Shown here: piece by piece, positions 1-7,434 of the stretch
How positions within the stretch are numbered: position 1 is the stretch's first letter
Layout: every line of letters begins with the position of its first letter
Notes under the pieces: generated by a model
Databases searched by the model: none
What the model was told of the DNA's origin: nothing
What the model saw: only the letters and a program-made list of their open reading frames with translations
Source: JBOFDK01 sp051650305
Lineage (GTDB): Bacteria; Bacillota; Clostridia; Lachnospirales; Cellulosilyticaceae
Length of the DNA stretch: 16,092 bases
NCBI GenBank assembly: GCA_051650305.1
Contig: JBOFIT010000056.1
Coordinates: 1-16,092, forward strand
Direction of reading: 5' to 3'
Position numbers and translations under genes: made by a program

Positions 1-1293
1 GGCTTTCTAGATGAAGAAGATGAAAGTAACGCCATACAGCTTTTTGGCTTACTGATGTTTATGCTTCTGATGGTGCTGTTTTTAAGTCGATATTTTAATG
101 AGCATAAGGTTCTTGGGCAATTAAAGTTCAGGCAGACAAGCCTTATATTTATTGTGTATATGCTGAGCTTGGTGATTGTGCGTTTATTTATGCCCCTAGA
201 AGTGATTTATATTCCACTGAGTATAGGTGCCATGCTTATGGCCATTTTGATTAAAAAAGAGATTGCCATTATTATGCATCTTATTCTTGTCATTATCAGT
301 GCTATTGCATGTAAAGGTGATATTATATTTATCCTTTATATCTTAATGACAGGTGTCATTGGCATTATGATTGTCGCTTCTATGCAGCAACGTAAGCAGA
401 CGATGAAATGTGCCCTTTTAGTAGGTGCTTTACATATGTTAATCTATATTTCACTTAATCTTGTGGTAGGTGTAGACATCGAGCCTAGACTACTTATACG
501 AGGTGGACAAGCCTTTGCAGTAGGCCTTGTAGAAGTGGTATTGGTAGTAGGAAGTTTGCCGTTGTGGGAAGCTGCTTTTGGGTTTATCACACCGATACAG
601 CTTTTAGAACTTACTAATCCCAACCAACCGGTCTTAAAGCGTTTACTGATTGAAGCCACAGGTACGTATTACCATAGTTTGTTGGTGGCTAATTTAGCAG
701 AAGCAGCAGCCAGTGATATTGGCGCCAATACATTGCTAACACGTGTAGGCGGGTATTATCATGATATTGGAAAATTACAATCAAGTAATTATTTCAAAGA
801 AAATCAAGTAAGAGATAATCCTCATGATTATATGGACCCCAAATCAAGTTGTGATATTATTTTATCTCATGTTACTTCTGGTGTTGAAATCGCAGAGACG
901 TATAAACTACCGAAATGTGTCAAAGATATGATTAGACAACATCATGGTACCGGCATTATCCAATTTTTCTATGTGAAGGCAAAAGAAATGGATGAAGAAG
1001 TGCTTTTAAAGGATTTTCAATACCCAGGGCCTAAGCCACAGACACGTGAAGCCGCACTTATTATGCTAGCAGATGTTGTAGAGGCTACAGTTCGTGCGAT
1101 GCAGCATAAGATAGGTACTGAGGTAAGTGTCGAAGACGTTGTACGTAAGATGGTAAAACAAAAGTTAGATGAAGGACAGTTAGATGAATGTCCACTTTAT
1201 ATTAGTGATATTGAAAAAATCATACATTCCTTTACCCATATGTTAAAAGGAATGTATCATGAACGTATCGAATACCCAGAGAAGAAAGGTTAG
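1..1293 (+). CDS. pgpH: Cyclic-di-AMP phosphodiesterase PgpH, 7TM-HD family (5'-truncated by window)
   Basis: The reading frame is open from base 1, so the gene starts upstream; the ATG at 55 is internal. The visible 430 residues hold seven hydrophobic segments (roughly visible residues 13-170), matching the 7TM region of this family, then a cytoplasmic HD phosphohydrolase domain. The metal ligands can be read: His at 673, the HD pair at 760-765 (YYHDIGK), His at 868, the HH pair at 940-945 and Asp at 1072 (LADVVEA). Known members (B. subtilis YqfF, Listeria PgpH) hydrolyse the second messenger c-di-AMP to pApA at the membrane. The extracellular N-terminal domain and most likely phoH lie upstream of the window. 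The stop is 4 bases before the ybeY start, so the two are probably co-transcribed and perhaps coupled. Family assignment is secure; substrate is inferred from the family. Confidence 0.95.
   Translation, partial: GFLDEEDESNAIQLFGLLMFMLLMVLFLSRYFNEHKVLGQLKFRQTSLIFIVYMLSLVIVRLFMPLEVIYIPLSIGAMLMAILIKKEIAIIMHLILVIISAIACKGDIIFILYILMTGVIGIMIVASMQQRKQTMKCALLVGALHMLIYISLNLVVGVDIEPRLLIRGGQAFAVGLVEVVLVVGSLPLWEAAFGFITPIQLLELTNPNQPVLKRLLIEATGTYYHSLLVANLAEAAASDIGANTLLTRVGGYYHDIGKLQSSNYFKENQVRDNPHDYMDPKSSCDIILSHVTSGVEIAETYKLPKCVKDMIRQHHGTGIIQFFYVKAKEMDEEVLLKDFQYPGPKPQTREAALIMLADVVEATVRAMQHKIGTEVSVEDVVRKMVKQKLDEGQLDECPLYISDIEKIIHSFTHMLKGMYHERIEYPEKKG
1222..1257 (+). repeat. 12-bp perfect inverted repeat inside the 3' end of pgpH
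   Basis: Left arm 1222-1233 (ATACATTCCTTT) and right arm 1246-1257 (AAAGGAATGTAT) are exact reverse complements with a 12-base loop. It lies in coding sequence about 40 bases before the ybeY start. No T-run follows, so it is not a standard terminator. It could be an mRNA processing or stability hairpin, or chance. Confidence 0.6.
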
Positions 1294-1297
1294 AAAA

Positions 1298-1798
1298 ATG
1301 GCATTATATTTAGAAGATGATTATGGCTTTTTTGAGAGCCAGCCAGGTTTACTAGAAAAAGTAGAAGCAGTAGTCAAAGAAGCACTTAAAGTAGAGCAAG
1401 TACCGTATGAGACAGAGATTAGCTTAACGGTAGCCGATAAAGAAGAGATACGAGAAATCAATCAAGCGCACCGTGAAATCGATAAGGCAACAGATGTCTT
1501 ATCGTTCCCTCAGATTGAGCCTATGGCAAATGGTGTGATTGAGTGGGATGAACTGGATGAGACGATGTATATGAATCTAGACACAGACGAACTGATGCTA
1601 GGTGATATCGTCCTTTGTCATGAAGTGGCAAAAGAACAAGCTGAAAGTTATGGCCACTCATTTGAAAGAGAAGTATGCTTTTTAGTGGCCCATAGTATGT
1701 TTCATTTACTAGGTTATGATCATATGAATGAAGAAGATGAGAAACTGATGATTGCAAAACAAGAAGAAGTGCTTAAAAATTTAGGTATTACAAGATAG
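1298..1798 (+). CDS. ybeY: Endoribonuclease YbeY (16S rRNA maturation)
   Basis: YbeY is a single-domain zinc-dependent endoribonuclease acting in 16S rRNA 3'-end maturation and ribosome quality control. The signature HSMFHLLGYDH gives the H-x3-H-x5-H zinc site near the C-terminus, followed by the usual acidic stretch (MNEEDEK). The N-terminal half has the family pattern ending in ATDVLSFPQ. I chose ATG 1298, giving 166 aa, the normal family length. AGAAAGG at 1283-1289 is 8 bases upstream, whereas an upstream ATG at 1259 adds 13 basic residues lying inside pgpH. It sits 4 bases after pgpH and 11 bases before cdd, the conserved Firmicutes context. dgkA, commonly between ybeY and cdd, is absent. 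High confidence. Confidence 0.96.
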   Translation: MALYLEDDYGFFESQPGLLEKVEAVVKEALKVEQVPYETEISLTVADKEEIREINQAHREIDKATDVLSFPQIEPMANGVIEWDELDETMYMNLDTDELMLGDIVLCHEVAKEQAESYGHSFEREVCFLVAHSMFHLLGYDHMNEEDEKLMIAKQEEVLKNLGITR

Positions 1799-1809
1799 GA
1801 GGACATCAT

Positions 1810-2211
1810 ATGGAAGAACAAAGAAAATTACTTATCGAAAAAGCTAAAGAGGCGATGGCACGTGCTTATGCACCTTACTCTAAGTTCCAAGTAGGGGCAG
1901 CAATACTTACAGAGGATGGCGAAGTGTACACAGGGTGTAATGTAGAAAATGCATCTTTTGGAGCGACAAACTGTGCAGAGCGTACAGCTATTTTCAAGGC
2001 TGTATCTGATGGCGTAAGACGCATTAAGGCAGTAGCTATTGTAAGCAGTAGCAAAGAGTTTACTTATCCTTGTGGGATTTGTAGACAGGTTATTGGTGAG
2101 TTTATGCCACAGGGAGAGATTATCCTTGAAAACGCAGCGGGAGAGATTAAAGTTTATGCATTTACAGAACTTTTACCTTTCCACTTTACACAAGAAGACT
2201 TAAACAAATAA
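1810..2211 (+). CDS. cdd: Cytidine deaminase
   Basis: Cytosolic pyrimidine-salvage enzyme that deaminates cytidine and deoxycytidine to uridine and deoxyuridine. At 133 aa it is the short homotetrameric type found in Bacillus. The catalytic motif CAE is at residues 55-57 (Cys55 zinc ligand, Glu57 proton shuttle) and PCGIC at 87-91 gives the other two cysteine ligands, Cys88 and Cys91. The CNVENASFGATNC stretch just before is the substrate-binding segment typical of the family. The ribosome binding site AGGAGGA overlaps the ybeY stop codon, so translation of the two genes is tightly linked. era follows 10 bases later. Confidence 0.97.
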   Translation: MEEQRKLLIEKAKEAMARAYAPYSKFQVGAAILTEDGEVYTGCNVENASFGATNCAERTAIFKAVSDGVRRIKAVAIVSSSKEFTYPCGICRQVIGEFMPQGEIILENAAGEIKVYAFTELLPFHFTQEDLNK

Positions 2212-2221
2212 GGAGACTATT

Positions 2222-3127
2222 ATGAAACAACCATTTAAATCAGGCTTTATATCTATTATCGGGAGACCAAATGTAGGAAAATCGACACTTATGAATCGTC
2301 TTGTAGGCGAAAAGATTGCCATCATGTCAAATAAGCCACAAACAACAAGACACCGTGTACAGACTATTTTAACTACAGATGCGTATCAAGCAATCTTTAT
2401 CGATACACCTGGTATTCATACACCACAAAATAAACTAGGTGAGTACATGGTAAAGGCAGCGCATACAACTCTAAACGAAGTAGATATATTATTCTATTTA
2501 GTTGAAGCAGAAGCAAAAATAGGAAAGCTTGATAGCGAGATTATTGAGAGACTAAATGGGATTAAGACACCTATCTTTTTATGTATCAATAAAATCGACT
2601 CTGTATCAAAAGAAGTAGTGGCAGAAACCATTGCAATGTACCAAGAACGCTTAAACTTTAGTGAGATTATTCCTATTTCAGCTTATGAAGGCATCAATGT
2701 AGACTCACTTCTAAAATGTATTGAGAAATATTTACCAGAAGGTCCACAGTTCTTCCCTGGTGATATGCTGACAGACCAGCCAGAGCGTCAAATCGTAGCA
2801 GAGCTTATCCGTGAGAAAGCACTTCATTTACTTGATAAAGAAATTCCACATGGTATTGCAGTGGAAATTGACACAATGAAAGCAAGAAAAAATGGTGAGA
2901 TGGTCGATGTGGAAGCGACGATTATCTGTGAGAGAGACTCACATAAGCGCATTATCATTGGTAAGCAAGGCGCTATGATTAAAGATATCGGTAGTAAAGC
3001 ACGCTTTGATATCGAGCGTCTTTTAGGCTCTAAAGTGTACTTAACACTTTGGGTAAAAGTAAAGAAAAACTGGCGTGATAGTCAGTTCCTTCTTAAGAAC
3101 TATGGATACGATAACCGAGAAAATTAA
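2222..3127 (+). CDS. era: GTPase Era (30S ribosome assembly)
   Basis: Era is an essential Ras-like GTPase that binds the 3' end of 16S rRNA and assists 30S subunit maturation. All signatures are present in 301 aa, the usual length: P-loop GRPNVGKST at residues 14-22, the switch region with TTRHRV near 41-46, DTPGIH at 61-66, and NKID at 123-126. The C-terminal type-II KH RNA-binding domain (about 225-290) carries the GKQG loop. AAGGAG, overlapping the cdd stop codon, is the ribosome binding site. Together with YbeY upstream it makes a pair of 16S rRNA maturation factors in one operon. After era comes the largest gap in this half of the window. Confidence 0.98.
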   Translation: MKQPFKSGFISIIGRPNVGKSTLMNRLVGEKIAIMSNKPQTTRHRVQTILTTDAYQAIFIDTPGIHTPQNKLGEYMVKAAHTTLNEVDILFYLVEAEAKIGKLDSEIIERLNGIKTPIFLCINKIDSVSKEVVAETIAMYQERLNFSEIIPISAYEGINVDSLLKCIEKYLPEGPQFFPGDMLTDQPERQIVAELIREKALHLLDKEIPHGIAVEIDTMKARKNGEMVDVEATIICERDSHKRIIIGKQGAMIKDIGSKARFDIERLLGSKVYLTLWVKVKKNWRDSQFLLKNYGYDNREN

Positions 3128-3223
3128 ATCGTCAAGGTACCAAGGATTGGAAGTTTTTTTGTAACATATTTTAGGTCTTTTAACACAATCTATTAGTAGA
3201 AAGTATAGATTGGGGGCATTAAA
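3128..3223 (+). promoter_or_regulatory. AT-rich spacer between era and yqzL with hairpin before the yqzL RBS
   Basis: These 96 bases are the only real gap in the era-recO stretch. An 8-bp perfect inverted repeat, CAATCTAT at 3186-3193 and ATAGATTG at 3205-3212, ends on the first G of the GGGGG ribosome binding site (3212-3216) of yqzL. A T7 run at 3154-3160 follows only a 4-bp stem (CCAA/TTGG), too weak to call a terminator. I found no convincing -35/-10 pair, although the gap could hold a promoter. Confidence 0.3.
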
Positions 3224-3382
3224 ATGATCAATAATCTTTGGAAGTGCTTTGAGACCACAGGTGATATTCATACGTATCTAGGATTTAAAGATTATGAAAG
3301 AACCAAAAATCAGCACCTAGGTGTTGAAAGTATGGACCAATCTGAAGGCCAACAGATTCTGAATGAGGCGAACGAAATATGA
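3224..3382 (+). CDS. yqzL: YqzL family small protein
   Basis: A 52-aa ORF starting at ATG 3224, preceded by GGGGG seven bases upstream. Its N-terminus reads MINNLWKCFETTGDIHTYLG, followed by FKDYE. This matches the YqzL pattern (aromatic residue, TGN/TGD, xxTYLxFK) known from tiny proteins encoded between era and recO in Bacillus and Clostridia. The second half is polar and acidic without recognisable motifs. The stop TGA overlaps the recO start in an ATGA arrangement, implying translational coupling. No function is established for YqzL; position suggests a link to Era or RecO, but that is inference. No signal peptide or membrane segment is visible. It is short enough to be missed by ORF callers; position, RBS and motif together support it. 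Confidence 0.85.
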   Translation: MINNLWKCFETTGDIHTYLGFKDYERTKNQHLGVESMDQSEGQQILNEANEI

Positions 3383-4137
3383 TAACAAAAGTCAATGGGA
3401 TCATTATAAAAGAGTATGTAGTAGGAGAGAGTGATAAATATATCACTCTCTTTACAAAAGAAATGGGAAAAATTCAAGTTGGTGCACCTAAAGCTAAAAA
3501 ATTTGACCGCGGTCTAGCTTCAGGTACACAACTTTTTGTGTTTGGAGAATTTTTGATAAGTGGGTACAAAGACACCTATAAGCTCTTGTCTGTAGAAGTG
3601 ACACATATGTTCCATCAATTAAGTGAAGACTTAATGGCGCTAAGCTATGCAACTTATGTAGCAGAATTTATAAGCGAAGTGGCTACAGAAAATGGAGAAA
3701 ATGGTGGCCTACTCACATTGATGCTCCATGCCTTACATAATATAAGTAAACCACAAGCACCACTCAGGCTTATTAGGTGTATTTTTGAGATACGCGCCAT
3801 GGCTTTACTGGGATTTATGCTAGAGCTGAATCAGTGTACCCAGTGTGGGGAAAAATTAAATTTCCAGGATGAAGGGCGTTATGCTTTAAACATCGAAGAA
3901 GGGGGCATACTATGTGATACATGTGTAGGTGACAGACCGTATCTCTATGTATCCTACAGTACATGCTATACGCTGTATTACATTATTTATAGCCCGATTA
4001 AGCAGTGCTTCAGGTTCAATGTGGAACCATCCTTACTGGAAGAACTCTGTAAGTTATGTGAGGCGTATGTCCCATTTTATATAGAAAAACAATTTAAAAG
4101 TTTAGCGTTTATTAAAAGTGTAGAAATGCTAGGTTAA
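3379..4137 (+). CDS. recO: DNA repair protein RecO
   Basis: RecO mediates loading of RecA onto SSB-coated single-stranded DNA in the RecFOR recombination pathway and anneals complementary strands. The 252-aa protein has the N-terminal OB fold (residues 1 to about 80, with GESDKYITLFTKEMGKI typical) and a helical C-terminal part. A four-cysteine zinc finger is present: CTQC with Cys153 and Cys156, and CDTC with Cys179 and Cys182. E. coli RecO lacks this finger, but many Gram-positive and Deinococcus members have it. The start ATG overlaps the yqzL stop by four bases and only a weak GAGGCG precedes it, so expression probably depends on coupling with yqzL. polA follows 23 bases later. Confidence 0.96.
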   Translation: MITKVNGIIIKEYVVGESDKYITLFTKEMGKIQVGAPKAKKFDRGLASGTQLFVFGEFLISGYKDTYKLLSVEVTHMFHQLSEDLMALSYATYVAEFISEVATENGENGGLLTLMLHALHNISKPQAPLRLIRCIFEIRAMALLGFMLELNQCTQCGEKLNFQDEGRYALNIEEGGILCDTCVGDRPYLYVSYSTCYTLYYIIYSPIKQCFRFNVEPSLLEELCKLCEAYVPFYIEKQFKSLAFIKSVEMLG

Positions 4138-4160
4138 CAAAAGATAGAAAGAGGTGCAGT

Positions 4161-6794
4161 ATGAGTAAAAAAATACTTTTACTAGATGGCCTAAGTATTG
4201 CCAATCGTGCTTTTTATGGTATTCCGTTATTAACGAATCAAGAAGGCTTATATACTAATGCGGTGTATGGTTTCTTAAATATTATGCTAAGTATGATTGA
4301 CAAAGAAAAGCCAGATTTAGTCGGTGTTGCATTTGATGTAAGTGCACCCACTTTTAGACATATCAAATGTGAGTCCTATAAAGGCACACGAAAAGGGATG
4401 CCAGCTGAATTAAGACCACAAATTCCACTTCTAAAAAAAGTACTTACATCTATGGGTATTGGGATGGTGGAAAAAGAAGGCTTTGAGGCAGATGATTTAC
4501 TAGGTACCTTAGGTAAGCAATATGAAAAAGAAGGCTACCATGTGGTCATCGTCTCAGGAGACCGTGATTTACTTCAGGTAACATCAGAACATATTGAACT
4601 TAAAATCCCTAAGACAAAGCAGACAGGGACAGAAATTGAAAGTTATTTTGCAAAAGATGTAGAAGCAAAATACGAAGTGACACCAGAAGCGTTCATCGAC
4701 GTCAAAGGTCTTATGGGCGACGCTTCGGATAATATTAAAGGAGTGCCTGGTGTAGGGGAGAAAACAGCTGTTAAACTCATCAAAGCTTATGGTTCCATAG
4801 AAGGTATTTATGAGCATTTAGATGAGATCACCCAAAAGAAACTGAAAGAAAACTTAGAGACTTATCACGAGCAAGCGTTAGAAAGCAAAATGCTAGCGAC
4901 CATTGTATGTGATGTGGAGATGGACTTAGAAGGTGTATCCTTTGACTATAACTTAAAGCTTAATGAAGAAACGGTAGAGCTCTTTAGAAATCTAGACTTT
5001 AAGAAACTCATCCAAAAGCTAGGGAGAGAAGAATCAGCTGAGCCAAAGGCTACCCTTACGGTGCAGACAAGTGATTTTACCACGCTTTTAAACCGTGCCA
5101 AAACAGAAGTAAGTGGTTGGTCGTATTTTGAAGAAGGTAAGCATATAGGCCTTAGTGTATGTGTGGCAAATGAAGTGGCTTATGGGTTACTGGATATGGA
5201 TGCACCAGCTTCAAAAGATGTGTTACGAGAAGCATTTGAGACATCACAGACATTGAAAGTGATTCACGATAGTAAAGTGCTACGTCATTTATTAGCACGT
5301 TATGAAGTAGCCTTAGAAGGTGAGGTATTCGATACCTTTATTGCAGCCTATCTATGTAACCCTACCAATGAAACGTATACCATCGCTGAACTAGGAGAGA
5401 CCTATCTAGAAAATGTACATCTTCAAACAGAAGAAGACTTGCGTGGTAAAGGCAAGAGTACAAAAGCTTGGTTAGCATTGGACGGTACACTGGCAGAGGA
5501 CACACACAAGCAGTATGCTTACGTTGTGAGACAGGCTTATGATGCACTCAAAGCTAAGCTCGAAGAAGATGAGATGATGATGCTCTTTGAAACCATCGAG
5601 ATGCCACTGGTTGAAGTGCTATTTGAGATGGAACGTGAAGGGATTACCATTGACCCTGAGAAGTTAAAGGCATATGGTGAAGTACTGGAAAAACTTATCG
5701 ATGAGACAGCAAATAAGATTTATGAAGTAGCAGGGGAAACTTTTAATATCAATTCACCAAAACAACTGGGCGTTATTTTGTTTGAGAAGATGGATATCCC
5801 ATCTGTGAAAAAGACAAAGACAGGCTACTCCACAGCAGCAGAAGTGCTAGAAAGCTTAAAAGACGACTATCCAATCGTGGAGGATATCTTAGCATATCGT
5901 CAGTATACCAAGCTTAAATCCACTTATGTAGATGGTTTATTAGGCGTAATGACAGATAACTGTAAGATTCATTCCACTTTTAATCAGACTATTACAGCCA
6001 CAGGTCGTATTAGTTCTACAGAGCCTAACTTGCAGAATATCCCTATTAAATTAGAGATGGGCAAGAAAATCAGAGAAGTTTTCGTACCACAATCCGATGC
6101 ATTTGTTTTCCTAGATGCAGACTATTCACAGATCGAACTCCGTGTACTTGCGGCGATGGCTGGCGATGAAGTGTTGATAGAAGCCTTCAATGAAGGAACA
6201 GATATTCACCGCTTGACTGCTTCACAAGTTTTCCATATTCCGTTTGATGAAGTCACACCACTGCAACGTAGCAATGCGAAGGCAGTTAACTTCGGGATTG
6301 TGTATGGAATGGGTGCTTTCTCTTTAGCACAAGACTTAGGCATTACAGCAAAAGAAGCTGGCGAATATATTGAAGGTTACTTTGAGAAGTATCCTAAAAT
6401 CAAGAAATTCTTAGATAGCCTTGTGGCAGAAGCATCCATGTATGGTTATGTGGAGACACTTTTCCATCGTAAGCGTGAGATTCCAGAGATTAATGCGAAA
6501 AATCATAATCTACGTGAGTTTGGTAAGCGTAAAGCGATGAATACACCGATACAAGGAACAGCAGCGGACATTATTAAAATCGCTATGGTGAACGTGTATA
6601 GGGCACTTAAAGAAAAAGACTTACGTTCAAAACTGATCTTAACGGTACATGATGAATTGTTATTAGAAGTCTATAAATCAGAAGAACAAGAAGTAGCAGA
6701 ACTTTTAAAATACCAAATGGAGCATGCGGTAGACTTAGCTGTTAAAATGGCAGTAGATGTACATCGTGGTGCCAATTGGCTAGCTACCAAGTAG
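4161..6794 (+). CDS. polA: DNA polymerase I, 3'-5' exonuclease site degenerate
   Basis: An 877-aa family A polymerase for gap filling and Okazaki primer removal. Residues 1 to about 290 form the 5' nuclease, with DGLSIANRAFYG, FEADDLLG, SGDRDLLQ, the GDASDNIKGVPGVG helix-hairpin-helix and intact acidic residues. Residues about 300-475 are a 3'-5' exonuclease-like domain lacking the catalytic acids: the DxE motif is replaced around GWSYFEEGKHIG and the second motif reads HDSKVLRHLL rather than NxKYD. The polymerase domain is intact: motif A DADYSQIELR with Asp654, motif B Arg703, Lys707, Phe711 and Tyr715, motif C VHDE at 829-832. Phe711 matches E. coli Phe762, linked to discrimination against dideoxynucleotides. 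Loss of proofreading is common in Gram-positive PolA. The ribosome binding site is AAAGAGGTG. coaE lies 10 bases downstream. Confidence 0.98.
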   Translation: MSKKILLLDGLSIANRAFYGIPLLTNQEGLYTNAVYGFLNIMLSMIDKEKPDLVGVAFDVSAPTFRHIKCESYKGTRKGMPAELRPQIPLLKKVLTSMGIGMVEKEGFEADDLLGTLGKQYEKEGYHVVIVSGDRDLLQVTSEHIELKIPKTKQTGTEIESYFAKDVEAKYEVTPEAFIDVKGLMGDASDNIKGVPGVGEKTAVKLIKAYGSIEGIYEHLDEITQKKLKENLETYHEQALESKMLATIVCDVEMDLEGVSFDYNLKLNEETVELFRNLDFKKLIQKLGREESAEPKATLTVQTSDFTTLLNRAKTEVSGWSYFEEGKHIGLSVCVANEVAYGLLDMDAPASKDVLREAFETSQTLKVIHDSKVLRHLLARYEVALEGEVFDTFIAAYLCNPTNETYTIAELGETYLENVHLQTEEDLRGKGKSTKAWLALDGTLAEDTHKQYAYVVRQAYDALKAKLEEDEMMMLFETIEMPLVEVLFEMEREGITIDPEKLKAYGEVLEKLIDETANKIYEVAGETFNINSPKQLGVILFEKMDIPSVKKTKTGYSTAAEVLESLKDDYPIVEDILAYRQYTKLKSTYVDGLLGVMTDNCKIHSTFNQTITATGRISSTEPNLQNIPIKLEMGKKIREVFVPQSDAFVFLDADYSQIELRVLAAMAGDEVLIEAFNEGTDIHRLTASQVFHIPFDEVTPLQRSNAKAVNFGIVYGMGAFSLAQDLGITAKEAGEYIEGYFEKYPKIKKFLDSLVAEASMYGYVETLFHRKREIPEINAKNHNLREFGKRKAMNTPIQGTAADIIKIAMVNVYRALKEKDLRSKLILTVHDELLLEVYKSEEQEVAELLKYQMEHAVDLAVKMAVDVHRGANWLATK

Positions 6795-6804
6795 GAGATG
6801 TAAA

Positions 6805-7398
6805 ATGAAACGATTAGGCATTGTTGGGGGAATAGGGGCAGGTAAAACAACAGTTGTTACCATTCTCCAAGAATTAGTACCTTGCTATGTGATAGGTGCT
6901 GATGAGATAGGGCATACGCTTCTACTCAAACACGGTCAGGCTTATGAGGCAGTCATCGAAGCTTTTGGTGAAGGCATTTTGGACGAGGAAAGAAACATTG
7001 TCCGAAGTCGCTTAGCAGCTATCGTGTTTAGTGACCGAGCACAGTTAGATAGGCTGAATCAAATAACCCATCCACTTATCCATCAAGAAGTAGAAAGACA
7101 GATAGCAGATGTGAAGGCTACGGGGCAGTATACGTATATCATTATTGATGCGGCACTCTTGATAGAGATTGGCTTAGTACGCTTAACCGATGTGGTATTA
7201 GGGGTATTTGCCACAGAGAAAGTACGTGTGGAACGTGTGATGGCACGGGATCAAGTCACTGAGGAAGCTGCAATGGCAAGGATTAAAAAGCAAAAAACAT
7301 GGGAAGAATTAGAAAAAGTAGTTGATTATGTGATTAATAACGATGAATCCTACGACTCTACAATGCAACAAATAAAAGGGATTTTAGAAAAAATGTAA
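6805..7398 (+). CDS. coaE: Dephospho-CoA kinase
   Basis: CoaE phosphorylates the 3'-hydroxyl of the ribose in dephospho-CoA using ATP, the last step of coenzyme A synthesis, in the cytosol. The 197-aa length is typical. The P-loop GGIGAGKTT is at residues 8-16. It is followed by the family's GADEIGH segment (residues about 33-39), ITHPLIH, the AALLIEIGL core strand and the lid-region VMARDQVTEEAAMARI. The polA stop codon overlaps the GGAG ribosome binding site, and the polA-coaE order is common in Firmicutes. There is no terminator between coaE and the lipoprotein gene that starts 36 bases later, so the latter may be read from the same transcript. Confidence 0.96.
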   Translation: MKRLGIVGGIGAGKTTVVTILQELVPCYVIGADEIGHTLLLKHGQAYEAVIEAFGEGILDEERNIVRSRLAAIVFSDRAQLDRLNQITHPLIHQEVERQIADVKATGQYTYIIIDAALLIEIGLVRLTDVVLGVFATEKVRVERVMARDQVTEEAAMARIKKQKTWEELEKVVDYVINNDESYDSTMQQIKGILEKM

Positions 7399-7434
7399 AT
7401 CACAGGCTGTATGATGCAAGGAGGAATAAGCCAA

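Noticed and set aside
1259..1297. Longer ybeY with an upstream start at 1259
   Set aside because: It overlaps pgpH, adds basic non-family residues, and the start at 1298 has a well-spaced ribosome binding site and gives the standard length.
3141..3160. Possible terminator after era: CCAA-GGA-TTGG followed by seven T
   Set aside because: The stem is only four base pairs and low in G+C, too weak for intrinsic termination, and the downstream genes are usually co-transcribed with era.
3041..3271. Minus-strand ORFs such as 3041-3271, 7350-7582 and 8564-8845
   Set aside because: They lie mostly opposite real genes, have no recognisable motifs and are out-of-frame shadows; the part of 3041-3271 outside era is explained by the spacer and yqzL.
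7411..7434. Upstream ATG at 7411 for the lipoprotein
   Set aside because: It would place the strong AAGGAGG site inside the coding region; the ATG at 7435 gives a clean signal peptide.
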